DNA from: Canna indica
Taxonomy: Eukaryota; Streptophyta; Magnoliopsida; Zingiberales; Cannaceae
Length of the DNA: 64,000 bases
Reading direction: 5' to 3'
Assembly: GCA_034359265.1 (NCBI GenBank)
Contig: CP136896.1
Location: forward strand, 35,454,001 to 35,518,000
Both the position numbers and the translations under genes were made by a program. This document shows, one piece after another, positions 14,201 through 27,420 of this stretch (within the stretch, counting starts at the first letter, position 1; each line of letters opens with the position of its first letter). The notes under the pieces are model-generated. The model worked only from the letters and a program-made list of their open reading frames with translations. It was not told the origin of the DNA and made no database searches.

Positions 14201-17200
14201 CTTCTCCCATCGCAGTGAATGTTCTGGAGTCGCTCGGTACTCAGATTACTGGGCGTTTCGAGCTGATACCCCGAAGTTCAATCAGTCGGCATCGTTCAAG
14301 ATCTATTAGAAAAATCAAGCAAATCTTTGCATTAGTCTGTCAAAAATAACTCGATTAACAACTTCTCCCATCACAGTGAATGTTCTGGAGTCGCTCGGGA
14401 CTCAGATTACAGGGCGTTTCGAGCCGATACCCCGAAGTTCAATCAGTCTGCTTCGTTCAAGATTCTACTCGAAAAATAGTGCAATTCTGTGCATTAGTCT
14501 GTCGAGAATAACTCGATTAACAACTTCTCCCATCGCAGTGAATGTTCTGGAGTCGCTCGGTACTCAGATTACTGGGTGTTTCAAGCCGATACCCCGAAGT
14601 TCAATCAGTCGGCTTCGTTCAAAATCAATTCGAAAAATCATGCAATTATGTGCATTAGTCTGTCAAAAATAACTCGATTAACAAGTTCTCCCATCGCAGT
14701 GAATGTTCTGGAGTCGCTCGGTACTCAGATTACTGGGCGTTTCGAGCTGATACCCCGAAGTTCAATCAGTCGACATCGTTCAAGATCTATTCGAAAAATC
14801 ATGCAATTCTTTGCATTAGTCTGTCAAAAATAACTCGATTAACAACTTCTCCCATCATAGTTAATGTTCTGGAGTCGCTCGGGACTCAGATTACAGGGCG
14901 TTTCGAGCCGATACCCCGAATTTCAATCTGTCGGCTTCGTTCAAGATTCTATTCAAAAAATCGTGCAATTCTGTGCATTAGTCTGTCAAAAATAACTCGA
15001 TTAACAACTTCTCCCATCGTAGTGAATGTTCTGGAGTCGCTCGGTACTCAGATTACTGGGCGTTTCGAGCCGATACCCCAAAGTTCAATCAGTCGGCCTC
15101 GTTCAAAATCAATTCGAAAAATCGTGCAATTCTTTGCATTAGTCTATCAAAAATAACTCGATTAACAACTTCTCCCATCGCAGTGAATGTTCTGGAGTCG
15201 CTCGGTACTCAGATTACTGGGCGTTTCGAGCCGATACCCCGAAGTTCAATCAGTCGGCCTCGTTCAAAATCAATTCGAAAAATCGTGCAATTCTTTGGAT
15301 TAGTCTGTCAAAAATAACTCGATTAACAACTTCTCCCATCACAGTAAATGTTCTAGAGTCGCTCGGGACTCAGATTACAGGGCGTTTCGAGCCGATACCC
15401 CGAAGTTCAATCAGTTGGCTTCGTTCAAGATTCTATTCGAAAAATCGTGCAATTATGTGCATTAGTCTGTCAAAAATAACTCGATTAACAACTTCTCCCA
15501 TCGCAGTGAATGTTCTGGAGTCGCTCGGTACTCAGATTACTGGGCGTTTCGAGCTGATACCCCGAAGTTCAATCAGTCGGCATCGTTCAAGATCTATTAG
15601 AAAAATCATGCAATTATGTGCATTAGTCTGTCAAAAATAACTCGATTAACAACTTCTCCCATCGCAGTGAATGTTCTGGAGTCGCTCGGTACTCAGATTA
15701 TTGGGCGTTTCGAGCTGATACCCCGAAGTTCAATCAGTCGGCATCGTTCAAGATCTATTAGAAAAATCAAGCAATTCTTTGCATTAGTCTGTCAAAAATA
15801 ACTCGATTAACAACTTCTCCCATCACAGTGAATGTTCTGGAGTCGCTCGGGACTCAGATTACAGGGCGTTTCGAGCCGATACCCCGAAGTTCAATCAGTC
15901 TGCTTCGTTCAAGATTCTACTCGAAAAATAGTGCAATTCTGTGCATTAGTCTGTCGAGAATAACTCGATTAACAACTTCTCCCATCGCAGTGAATGTTCT
16001 GGAGTCGCTCGGTACTCAGATTACTGGGCGTTTCAAGCCGATACCCCGAAGTTCAATCAGTCGGCTTCGTTCAAAATCAATTCGAAAAATCATGCAATTA
16101 TGTGCATTAGTCTGTCAAAAATAACTCGATTAACAACTTCTCCCATCGCAGTGAATGTTCTGGAGTCGCTCGGTACTCAGATTTCTGGGCGTTTCGAGCC
16201 GATACCCCAAAGTTCAATCAGTCGGCCTCGTTCAAAATCAATTCGAAAAATCGTGCAATTCTTTGCATTAGTCTATCAAAAATAACTCGATTAACAACTT
16301 CTCCCATCACAGTGAATGTTCTGGAGTCGCTCGGGACTCAGATTACAGTGTGTTTCGAGCCGATACCCCGAAGTTCAATCAGTCGGCATCGTTCAAGATC
16401 TATTCAAAAAAGCATGCAATTCTTTGCATTAGTCTGTCAAAAATAACTCGATTAACAACTTCTCCCATCGCAGTGAATGTTCTGGAGTCGCTCGGGACTC
16501 TGATTACAGGGCATTTCGAGCCGATACCCCGAAGTTCAATCAGTCTGCTTCGTTCAAGATTCTATTCGAAAAATAGTGCAATTCTATGCATTAGTCTGTC
16601 GAGAATAACTCGATTAACAACTTCTCCCATCACAGTGAATGTTCTGGAGTCGCTCGGTACTCAGATTACTGGGCGTTTCGAGCCGATACCCCGAAGTTCA
16701 ATCAGTCGGCCTCGTTCAAAATCAATTCGAAAAATCGTGCAATTCTTTGCATTAGTCTGTCAAAAATAACTCGATTAACAACTTCACCCATCACAGTGAA
16801 TTTTCTGGAGTCGCTCGGGACTCAGATTATAGGGCGTTTCAAGCCGATACCCCGAAGTTTAATCAGTCGGCATCGTTCAAGATCTATTCGAAAAACCATG
16901 CAATTCTTTGCATTAGTCTGTCAAAAATAACTCGATTAACAACTTCTCCCATCATAGTTAATGTTCTGGAGTCGCTCCGGACTCAGATTACAGGGCGTTT
17001 CGAGCCGATACCCCGAAGTTCAATCAGTTGGCTTCGTTCAAGATTCTATTCGAAAAATCGTGCAATTATGTGCATTAGTCTGTCAAAAATAACTCGATTA
17101 ACAACTTCTCCCATCGCAGTGAATGTTCTGGAGTCGCTCGGTACTCAGATTACTGGGCGTTTCGAGCTGATACCCCGAAGTTCAATCAGTCGGCATCGTT

Positions 17201-20200
17201 CAAGATCTATTAGAAAAATCATGCAATTATGTGCATTAGTCTGTCAAAAATAACTCGATTAACAACTTCTCCCATCGCAGTGAATGTTCTGGAGTCGCTC
17301 GGTACTCAAATTTCTGGGCGTTTCGAGCCGATACCCCAAAGTTCAATCAGTCGGCCTCGTTCAAAATCAATTCGAAAAATCGTGCAATTCTTTGCATTAG
17401 TCTGTCAAAAATAACTCGATTAACAACTTCTCCCATCACAGTGAATGTTCTGGAGTCGCTCGGGACCCAGATTACAGTGTGTTTCGAGCCGATACCCCGA
17501 AGTTCAATCAGTCGGCATCGTTCAAGATCTATTCGAAAAAGCATGCAATTCTTTGCATTAGTCTGTCAAAAATAACTCGATTAACAACTTCTCCCATCGC
17601 AGTGAATGTTCTGGAGTCGCTCGGGACTCTGATTACAGGGCGTTTCGAGCCGATACCCCGAAGTTCAATCAGTCTGCTTCGTTCAAGATTCTATTCGAAA
17701 AATAGTGCAATTCTGTGCATTAGTCTGTCGAGAATAACTCGATTAACAACTTCTCCCATCACAGTGAATGTTCTGGAGTCGCTCGGTACTCAGATTACTG
17801 GGCGTTTCGAGCCGATACCCCGAAGTTCAATCAGTCGGCCTCGTTCAAAATCAATTCGAAAAATCGTGCAATTCTTTGCATTAGTCTGTCAAAAATAACT
17901 CGATTAACAACTTCTCCCATCACAGTGAATGTTCTGGAGTTGCTCGGGACTCAGATTACAGGGCGTTTCAAGCCGATACCCCGAAGTTTAATCAGTCGGC
18001 ATCGTTCAAGATCTATTCGAAAAACCATGCAATTCTTTGCATTAGTCTGTCAAAAATAACTCGATTAACAACTTCTCCCATCATAGTTAATGTTCTGGAG
18101 TCGCTCGGGACTCAGATTACAGGGCATTTCGAGCCGATACCCCGAAGTTCAATCAGTTGGCTTCGTTCAAGATTCTATTCGAAAAATCGTGCAATTCTGT
18201 GCATTAGTCTGTCAAAAATAACTCGATTAACAACTTCTCCCATCGCAGTGAATGTTCTGGAGTCGCTCGGTACTCAGATTACTGGGCGTTTCGAGCTGAT
18301 ACCCCGAAGTTCAATCAGTCGGCATCGTTCAAGATCTATTAGAAAAATCAAGCAAATCTTTGCATTAGTCTGTCAAAAATAACTCGATTAACAACTTCTC
18401 CCATCACAGTGAATGTTCTGGAGTCGCTCGGGACTCAGATTACAGGGCGTTCCGAGCCGATACCCCGAAGTTCAATCAGTCTGCTTCGTTCAAGATTCTA
18501 CTCGAAAAATAGTGCAATTCTGTGCATTAGTCTGTCGAGAATAACTCGATTAACAACTTCTCCCATCGCAGTGAATGTTCTGGAGTCGCTCGGTACTCAG
18601 ATTACTGGGTGTTTCAAGCCGATACCCCGAAGTTCAATCAGTCGGCTTCGTTCAAAATCAATTCGAAAAATCATGCAATTATGTGCATTAGTCTGTCAAA
18701 AATAACTCGATTAACAACTTCTCCCATCGCAGTGAATGTTCTGGAGTCGCTCGGTACTCAGATTACTGGGCGTTTCGAGCTGATACCCCGAAGTTCAATC
18801 AGTCGACATCGTTCAAGATCTATTCGAAAAATCATGCAATTCTTTGCATTAGTCTGTCAAAAATAACTCGATTAACAACTTCTCCCATCATAGTTAATGT
18901 TCTGGAGTCGCTCGGGACTCATATTACAGGGCGTTTCGAGCCGATACCCCGAATTTCAATCAGTCGGCTTCGTTCAAGATTCTATTCGAAAAATCGTGCA
19001 ATTCTGTGCATTAGTCTGTCAAAAATAACTCGATTAACAACTTCTCCCATCGTAGTGAATGTTCTGGAGTCGCTCGGTACTCAGATTACTGGGCGTTTCG
19101 AGCCGATACCCCAAAGTTCAATCAGTCGGCCTCGTTCAAAATCAATTCGAAAAATCGTGCAATTCTTTGCATTAGTCTATCAAAAATAACTCGATTAACA
19201 ACTTCTCCCATCGCAGTGAATGTTCTGGAGTCGCTCGGTACTCAGATTACTGGGCGTTTCGAGCCGATAACCCGAAGTTCAATCAGTCGGCCTCGTTCAA
19301 AATCAATTCGAAAAATCGTGCAATTCTTTGGATTAGTCTGTCAAAAATAACTCGATTAACAACTTCTCCCATCACAGTAAATGTTCTAGAGTCGCTCGGG
19401 ACTCAGATTACAGGGCGTTTCGAGCCGATACCCCGAAGTTCAATCAGTTGGCTTCGTTCAAGATTCTATTCGAAAAATCGTGCAATTATGTGCATTAGTC
19501 TGTCAAAAATAACTCGATTAACAACTTCTCCCATCGCAGTGAATGTTCTGGAGTCGCTCGGTACTCAGATTACTGGGCGTTTCGAGCTGATACCCCGAAG
19601 TTCAATCAGTCGGCATCGTTCAAGATCTATTCGAAAAATCATGCAATTCTTTGCATTAGTCTGTCAAAAATAACTCGATTAACAACTTCTCCCATCATAG
19701 TTAATGTTCTGGAGTCGCTCGGGACTCATATTACAGGGCGTTTCGAGCCGATACCCCGAATTTCAATCAGTCGGCTTCGTTCAAGATTCTATTCGAAAAA
19801 TCGTGCAATTCTGTGCATTAGTCTGTCAAAAATAACTCGATTAACAACTTCTCCCATCGTAGTGAATGTTCTGGAGTCGCTCGGTACTCAGATTACTGGG
19901 CGTTTCGAGCCGATACCCCAAAGTTCAATCAGTCGGCCTCGTTCAAAATCAATTCGAAAAATCGTGCAATTCTTTGCATTAGTCTATCAAAAATAACTCG
20001 ATTAACAACTTCTCCCATCGCAGTGAATGTTCTGGAGTCGCTCGGAACTCAGATTACTGGGCGTTTCGAGCCGATAACCCGAAGTTCAATCAGTCGGCCT
20101 CGTTCAAAATCAATTCGAAAAATCGTGCAATTCTTTGGATTAGTCTGTCAAAAATAACTCGATTAACAACTTCTCCCATCACAGTAAATGTTCTAGAGTC

Positions 20201-21146
20201 GCTCGGGACTCAGATTACAGGGCGTTTCGAGCCGATACCCCGAAGTTCAATCAGTTGGCTTCGTTCAAGATTCTATTCGAAAAATCGTGCAATTATGTGC
20301 ATTAGTCTGTCAAAAATAACTCGATTAACAACTTCTCCCATCGCAGTGAATGTTCTGGAGTCGCTCGGTACTCAGATTACTGGGCGTTTCGAGCTGATAC
20401 CCCGAAGTTCAATCAGTCGGCATCGTTCAAGATCTATTAGAAAAATCATGCAATTATGTGCATTAGTCTGTCAAAAATAACTCGATTAACAACTTCTCCC
20501 ATCGCAGTGAATGTTCTGGAGTCGCTCGGTACTCAGATTTCTGGGCGTTTCGAGCCGATACCCCAAAGTTCAATCAGTCGGCCTCGTTCAAAATCAATTC
20601 GAAAAATCGTGCAATTCTTTGCATTAGTCTGTCAAAAATAACTCGATTAACAACTTCTCCCATCGCAGTGAATGTTCTGGAGTCGCTCGGTACTCAGATT
20701 ACTGGGCGTTTCGAGCTGATACCCCGAAGTTCAATCAGTCGGCATCGTTCAAGATCTATTAGAAAAATCATGCAATTATGTGCATTAGTCTGTCAAAAAT
20801 AACTCGATTAACAACTTCTCCCATCGCAGTGAATGTTCTGGAGTCGCTCGGTACTCAGATTTCTGGGCGTTTCGAGCCGATACCCCAAAGTTCAATCAGT
20901 CGGCCTCGTTCAAAATCAATTCGAAAAATCGTGCAATTCTTTGCATTAGTCTGTCAAAAATAACTCGATTAACAACTTCTCCCATCACAGTGAATGTTCT
21001 GGAGTCGCTCGGGACTCAGATTACAGTGTGTTTCGAGCCGATACCCCGAAGTTCAATCAGTCGGCATCGTTCAAGATCTATTCGAAAAAGCATGCAATTC
21101 TTTGCATTAGTCTGTCAAAAATAACTCGATTAACAACTTCTCCCAT
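14201..21146 (+). repeat. Satellite sub-array 2a, 25- and 22-monomer HOR spacings
   Basis: The marker gcaaatcttt first appears here (aaatc at 14,321, then 18,354 and 21,903: 4,033 bp = 25 monomers and 3,549 bp = 22 monomers). The first-layer gaatttt marker makes its last appearance at 16,798, so the two layers interleave. Monomers with gattacagtgtgtttcg sit near 16,346, 17,475 and 21,024, spaced 7 and 22 monomers. A run near 15,000-15,180 and its counterpart at 19,030-19,200 carry cgtagtg and tctatcaaaaat variants. No unique sequence is present. Confidence 0.85.
20320..20963 (+). repeat. Tandem duplication of a two-monomer block
   Basis: A pair of short monomers (161 + 161 = 322 bp) is repeated directly. 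The first of each pair ends with ctattagaaaaatcatgcaa. The second carries the rare cagatttctggg and cccca. The rare cagatttc occurs at about 20,534 and again about 322 bp later, near 20,856. The same block occurs once at 17,229-17,400 in the unit 22 monomers upstream, so the extra copy arose after that unit was duplicated. Confidence 0.85.
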
Positions 21147-24100
21147 CGCAGTGAATGTTCTGGAGTCGCTCGGGACTCTGATTACAGGGCGTTTCGAGCC
21201 GATACCCCGAAGTTCAATCAGTCTGCTTCGTTCAAGATTCTATTCGAAAAATAGTGCAATTCTGTGCATTAGTCTGTCGAGAATAACTCGATTAACAACT
21301 TCTCCCATCACAGTGATTGTTCTGGAGTCGCTCGGTACTCAGATTACTGGGCGTTTCGAGCCGATACCCCGAAGTTCAATCAGTCGGCCTCGTTCAAAAT
21401 CAATTCAAAAAATCGTGCAATTCTTTGCATTAGTCTGTCAAAAATAACTCGATTAACAACTTCTCCCATCACAGTGAATGTTCTGGAGTCGCTCGGGACT
21501 CAGATTACAGGGCGTTTCAAGCCGATACCCCGAAGTTTAATCAGTCGGCATCGTTCAAGATCTATTCGAAAAACCATGCAATTCTTTGCATTAGTCTGTC
21601 AAAAATAACTCGATTAACAACTTCTCCCATCATAGTTAATGTTCTGGAGTCGCTCGGGACTCAGATTACAGGGCGTTTCGAGCCGATACCCCGAAGTTCA
21701 ATCAGTTGGCTTCGTTCAAGATTCTATTCGAAAAATCGTGCAATTCTGTGCATTAGTCTGTCAAAAATAACTCGATTAACAACTTCTCCCATCGCAGTGA
21801 ATGTTCTGGAGTCGCTCGGTACTCAGATTACTGGGCGTTTCGAGCTGATACCCCGAAGTTCAATCAGTCGGCATCGTTCAAGATCTATTAGAAAAATCAA
21901 GCAAATCTTTGCATTAGTCTGTCAAAAATAACTCGATTAACAACTTCTCCCATCACAGTGAATGTTCTGGAGTCGCTTGGGACTCAGATTACAGGGCGTT
22001 TCGAGCCGATACCCCGAAGTTCAATCAGTCTGCTTCGTTCAAGATTCTACTCGAAAAATAGTGCAATTCTGTGCATTAGTCTGTCGAGAATAACTCGATT
22101 AACAACTTCTCCCATCGCAGTGAATGTTCTGGAGTCGCTCGGTACTCAGATTACTGGGTGTTTCAAGCCGATACCCCGAAGTTCAACCAGTCGGCTTCGT
22201 TCAAAATCAATTCGAAAAATCATGCAATTATGTGCATTAGTCTGTCAAAAATAACTCGATTAACAACTTCTCCCATCGCAGTGAATGTTCTGGAGTCGCT
22301 CGGTACTCAGATTACTGGGCGTTTCGAGCTGATACCCCGAAGTTCAATCAGTCGACATCGTTCAAGATCTATTCGAAAAATCATGCAATTCTTTGCATTA
22401 GTCTGTCAAAAATAACTCGATTAACAACTTCTCCCATCGCAGTGAATGTTCTGGAGTCGCTCGGGACTCTGATTACAGGGCGTTTCGAGCCGATACCCCG
22501 AAGTTCAATCAGTCTGCTTCGTTCAAGATTCTATTCGAAAAATAGTGCAATTCTGTGCATTAGTCTGTCGAGAATAACTCGATTAACAACTTCTCCCATC
22601 ACAGTGAATGTTCTGGAGTCGCTCGGTACTCAGATTACTGGGCGTTTCGAGCCGATACCCCGAAGTTCAATCAGTCGGCCTCGTTCAAAATCAATTCGAA
22701 AAATCGTGCAATTCTTTGCATTAGTCTGTCAAAAATAACTCGATTAACAACTTCTCCCATCACAGTGAATGTTCTGGAGTCGCTCGGGACTCAGATTACA
22801 GGGCGTTTCAAGCCGATACCCCGAAGTTTAATCAGTCGGCATCGTTCAAGATCTATTCGAAAAACCATGCAATTCTTTGCATTAGTCTGTCAAAAATAAC
22901 TCGATTAACAACTTCTCCCATCATAGTTAATGTTCTGGAGTCGCTCGGGACTCAGATTACAGGGCGTTTCGAGCCGATACCCCGAAGTTCAATCAGTTGG
23001 CTTCGTTCAAGATTCTATTCGAAAAATCGTGCAATTCTGTGCATTAGTCTGTCAAAAATAACTCGATTAACAACTTCTCCCATCGCAGTGAATGTTCTGG
23101 AGTCGCTCGGTACTCAGATTACTGGGCGTTTCGAGCTGATACCCCGAAGTTCAATCAGTCGGCATCGTTCAAGATCTATTAGAAAAATCAAGCAAATCTT
23201 TGCATTAGTCTGTCAAAAATAACTCGATTAACAACTTCTCCCATCACAGTGAATGTTCTGGAGTCGCTTGGGACTCAGATTACAGGGCGTTTCGAGCCGA
23301 TACGCCGAAGTTCAATCAGTCTGCTTCGTTCAAGATTCTACTCGAAAAATAGTGCAATTCTGTGCATTAGTCTGTCGAGAATAACTCGATTAACAACTTC
23401 TCCCATCGCAGTGAATGTTCTGGAGTCGCTCGGTACTCAGATTACTGGGTGTTTCAAGCCGATACCCCGAAGTTCAACCAGTCGGCTTCGTTCAAAATCA
23501 ATTCGAAAAATCATGCAATTATGTGCATTAGTCTGTCAAAAATAACTCGATTAACAACTTCTCCCATCGCAGTGAATGTTCTGGAGTCGCTTGGTACTCA
23601 GATTACTGGGCGTTTCGAGCTGATACCCCGAAGTTCAATCAGTCGACATCGTTCAAGATCTATTCGAAAAATCATGCAATTCTTTGCATTAGTCTGTCAA
23701 AAATAACTCGATTAACAACTTCTCCCATCGCAGTGAATGTTCTGGAGTCGCTCGGGACTCTGATTACAGGGCGTTTCGAGCCGATACCCCGAAGTTCAAT
23801 CAGTCTGCTTCGTTCAAGATTCTATTCGAAAAATAGTGCAATTCTGTGCATTAGTCTGTCGAGAATAACTCGATTAACAACTTCTCCCATCACAGTGAAT
23901 GTTCTGGAGTCGCTCGGTACTCAGATTACTGGGCGTTTCGAGCCGATACCCCGAAGTTCAATCAGTCGGCCTCGTTCAAAATCAATTCGAAAAATCGTGC
24001 AATTCTTTGCATTAGTCTGTCCAAAATAACTCGATTAACAACTTCTCCCATCACAGTGAATGTTCTGGAGTCGCTCGGGACTCAGATTACAGGGCGTTTC

Positions 24101-27100
24101 AAGCCGATACCCCGAAGTTTAATCAGTCGGCATCGTTCAAGATCTATTCGAAAAACCATGCAATTCTTTGCATTAGTCTGTCAAAAATAACTCGATTAAC
24201 AACTTCTCCCATCATAGTTAATGTTCTGGAGTCGCTCGGGACTCAGATTACAGGGCGTTTCGAGCCGATACCCCGAAGTTCAATCAGTTGGCTTCGTTCA
24301 AGATTCTATTCGAAAAATCGTGCAATTCTGTGCATTAGTCTGTCAAAAATAACTCGATTAACAACTTCTCCCATCGCAGTGAATGTTCTGGAGTCGCTCG
24401 GTACTCAGATTACTGGGCGTTTCGAGCTGATACCCCGAAGTTCAATCAGTCGGCATCGTTCAAGATCTATTAGAAAAATCAAGCAAATCTTTGCATTAGT
24501 CTGTCAAAAATAACTCGATTAACAACTTCTCCCATCACAGTGAATGTTCTGGAGTCGCTCGGGACTCAGATTACAGGGCGTTTCGAGCCGATACCCCGAA
24601 GTTCAATCAGTCTGCTTCGTTCAAGATTCTACTCGAAAAATAGTGCAATTCTGTGCATTAGTCTGTCGAGAATAACTCGATTAACAACTTCTCCCATCGC
24701 AGTGAATGTTCTGGAGTCGCTCGGTACTCAGATTACTGGGTGTTTCAAGCCGATACCCCGAAGTTCAACCAGTCGGCTTCGTTCAAAATCAATTCGAAAA
24801 ATCATGCAATTATGTGCATTAGTCTGTCAAAAATAACTCGATTAACAACTTCTCCCATCTCAGTGAATGTTCTGGAGTCGCTCGGTACTCAGATTACTGG
24901 GCGTTTCGAGCCGATACCCCGAAGTTCAATCAGTCGGCCTCGTTCAAAATCAATTCGAAAAATCGTGCAATTCTTTGCATTAGTCTGTCAAAAATAACTC
25001 GATTAACAACTTCTCCCATCACAGTGAATGTTCTGGAGTCGCTCGGGACTCAGATTACAGGGCGTTTCAAGCCGATACCCCAAAGTTTAATCAGTCGGCA
25101 TCGTTCAAGATCTATTCGAAAAACCATGCAATTCTTTGCATTAGTCTGTCAAAAATAACTCGATTAACAACTTCTCCCATCATAGTTAATGTTCTGGAGT
25201 CGCTCGGGACTCAGATTACAGGGCGTTTCGAGCCGATACCCCGAAGTTCAATCAGTTGGCTTCGTTCAAGATTCTATTCGAAAAATCGTGCAATTCTGTG
25301 CATTAGTCTGTCAAAAATAACTCGATTAACAACTTCTCCCATCGCAGTGAATGTTCTGGAGTCGCTCGGTACTCAGATTACTGGGCGTTTCGAGCTGATA
25401 CCCCGAAGTTCAATCAGTCGGCATCGTTCAAGATCTATTAGAAAAATCAAGCAAATCTTTGCATTAGTCTGTCAAAAATAACTCGATTAACAACTTCTCC
25501 CATCACAGTGAATGTTCTGGAGTCGCTCGGGACTCAGATTACAGGGCGTTTCGAGCCGATACCCCGAAGTTCAATCAGTCTGCTTCGTTCAAGATTCTAC
25601 TCGAAAAATAGTGCAATTCTGTGCATTAGTCTGTCGAGAATAACTCGATTAACAACTTCTCCCATCGCAGTGAATGTTCTGGAGTCGCTCGGTACTCAGA
25701 TTACTGGGTGTTTCAAGCCGATACCCCGAAGTTCAACCAGTCGGCTTCGTTCAAAATCAATTCGAAAAATCATGCAATTATGTGCATTAGTCTGTCAAAA
25801 ATAACTCGATTAACAACTTCTCCCATCGCAGTGAATGTTCTGGAGTCGCTCGGTACTCAGATTACAGGGCGTTTCGAGCTGATACCCCGAAGTTCAATCA
25901 GTCGACATCGTTCAAGATCTATTCGAAAAATCATGCAATTCTTTGCATTAGTCTGTCAAAAATAACTCGATTAACAACTTCTCCCATCATAGTTAATGTT
26001 CTGGAGTCGCTCGGTACTCAGATTACAGTGTGTTTCGAGCCGATACCCCGAAGTTCAATCAGTCGGCATCGTTCAAGATCTATTCGAAAAAGCATGCAAT
26101 TCTTTGCATTAGTCTGTCAAAAATAACTCGATTAACAACTTCTCCCATCGCAGTGAATGTTCTGGAGTCGCTCGGGACTCTGATTACAGGGCGTTTCGAG
26201 CCGATACCCCGAAGTTCAATCAGTCTGCTTCGTTCAAGATTCTATTCGAAAAATAGTGCAATTCTGTGCATTAGTCTGTCGAGAATAACTCGATTAACAA
26301 CTTCTCCCATCACAGTGAATGTTCTGGAGTCGCTCGGTACTCAGATTACTGGGCGTTTCGAGCCGATACCCCGAAGTTCAATCAGTCGGCCTCGTTCAAA
26401 ATCAATTCGAAAAATCGTGCAATTCTTTGCATTAGTCTGTCAAAAATAACTCGATTAACAACTTCTCCCATCACAGTGAATGTTCTGGAGTCGCTCGGGA
26501 CTCAGATTACAGGGCGTTTCAAGCCGATACCCCGAAGTTAAATCAGTCGGCATCGTTCAAGATCTATTCGAAAAACCATGCAATTCTTTGCATTAGTCTG
26601 TCAAAAATAACTCGATTAACAACTTCTCCCATCATAGTTAATGTTCTGGAGTCGCTCGGGACTCAGATTACAGGGCGTTTCGAGCCGATACCCCGAAGTT
26701 CAATCAGTTGGCTTCGTTCAAGATTCTATTCGAAAAATCGTGCAATTCTGTGCATTAGTCTGTCAAAAATAACTCGATTAACAACTTCTCCCATCGCAGT
26801 GAATGTTCTGGAGTCGCTCGGTACTCAGATTACTGGGCGTTTCGAGCTGATACCCCGAAGTTCAATCAGTCGGCATCGTTCAAGATCTATTAGAAAAATC
26901 AAGCAAATCTTTGCATTAGTCTGTCAAAAATAACTCGATTAACAACTTCTCCCATCACAGTGAATGTTCTGGAGTCGCTCGGGACTCAGATTACAGGGCG
27001 TTTCGAGCCGATACCCCGAAGTTCAATCAGTCTGCTTCGTTCAAGATTCTACTCGAAAAATAGTGCAATTCTGTGCATTAGTCTGTCGAGAATAACTCGA

Positions 27101-27420
27101 TTAACAACTTCTCCCATCGCAGTGAATGTTCTGGAGTCGCTCGGTACTCAGATTACTGGGTGTTTCAAGCCGATACCCCGAAGTTCAACCAGTCGGCTTC
27201 GTTCAAAATCAATTCGAAAAATCATGCAATTATGTGCATTAGTCTGTCAAAAATAACTCGATTAACAACTTCTCCCATCGCAGTGAATGTTCTGGAGTCG
27301 CTCGGTACTCAGATTACTGGGCGTTTCGAGCTGATACCCCGAAGTTCAATCAGTCGACATCGTTCAAGATCTATTCGAAAAATCATGCAATTCTTTGCAT
27401 TAGTCTGTCAAAAATAACTC
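21147..27420 (+). repeat. Compact 8-monomer HOR array with 6- and 9-monomer variants
   Basis: This is the cleanest recent expansion in the window. The private change gttcaaccag (usual gttcaatcag) has its caacc at 22,184, 23,475, 24,766, 25,734 and 27,186, and nowhere else that I saw. Spacings are 1,291, 1,291, 968 and 1,452 bp, or 8, 8, 6 and 9 monomers. The gcaaatcttt marker (21,903, 23,194, 24,485, 25,453, 26,905) gives the same series. The first two 8-monomer units also share the private change cgcttggg (near 21,975 and 23,266). The 6-monomer unit lost two monomers, and the 9-monomer unit gained monomers including the gattacagtgtgtttcg type (26,026). Confidence 0.9.
24850..24912 (+). repeat. 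Fusion monomer at a two-monomer deletion
   Basis: In the complete 8-monomer units the matching position is a gagctg...cgacat monomer, followed two monomers later by a gagccg...cggcct monomer. Here the front of the first class (after the ctattcg/atgtgc monomer) runs straight into gagccg and cggcct. The missing length is 1,291 - 968 = 323 bp, one 161-bp plus one 162-bp monomer. The join carries a private base (catctcagtg, near 24,857) where others have catcg or catca. The breakpoint lies between about 24,860 and 24,911. Confidence 0.8.

Noticed and set aside
20041..20060. ctcggaactcag, a third base at the G/T site, as a separate monomer class
   Set aside because: I saw it once only. It is most simply a point mutation of a T-T monomer.
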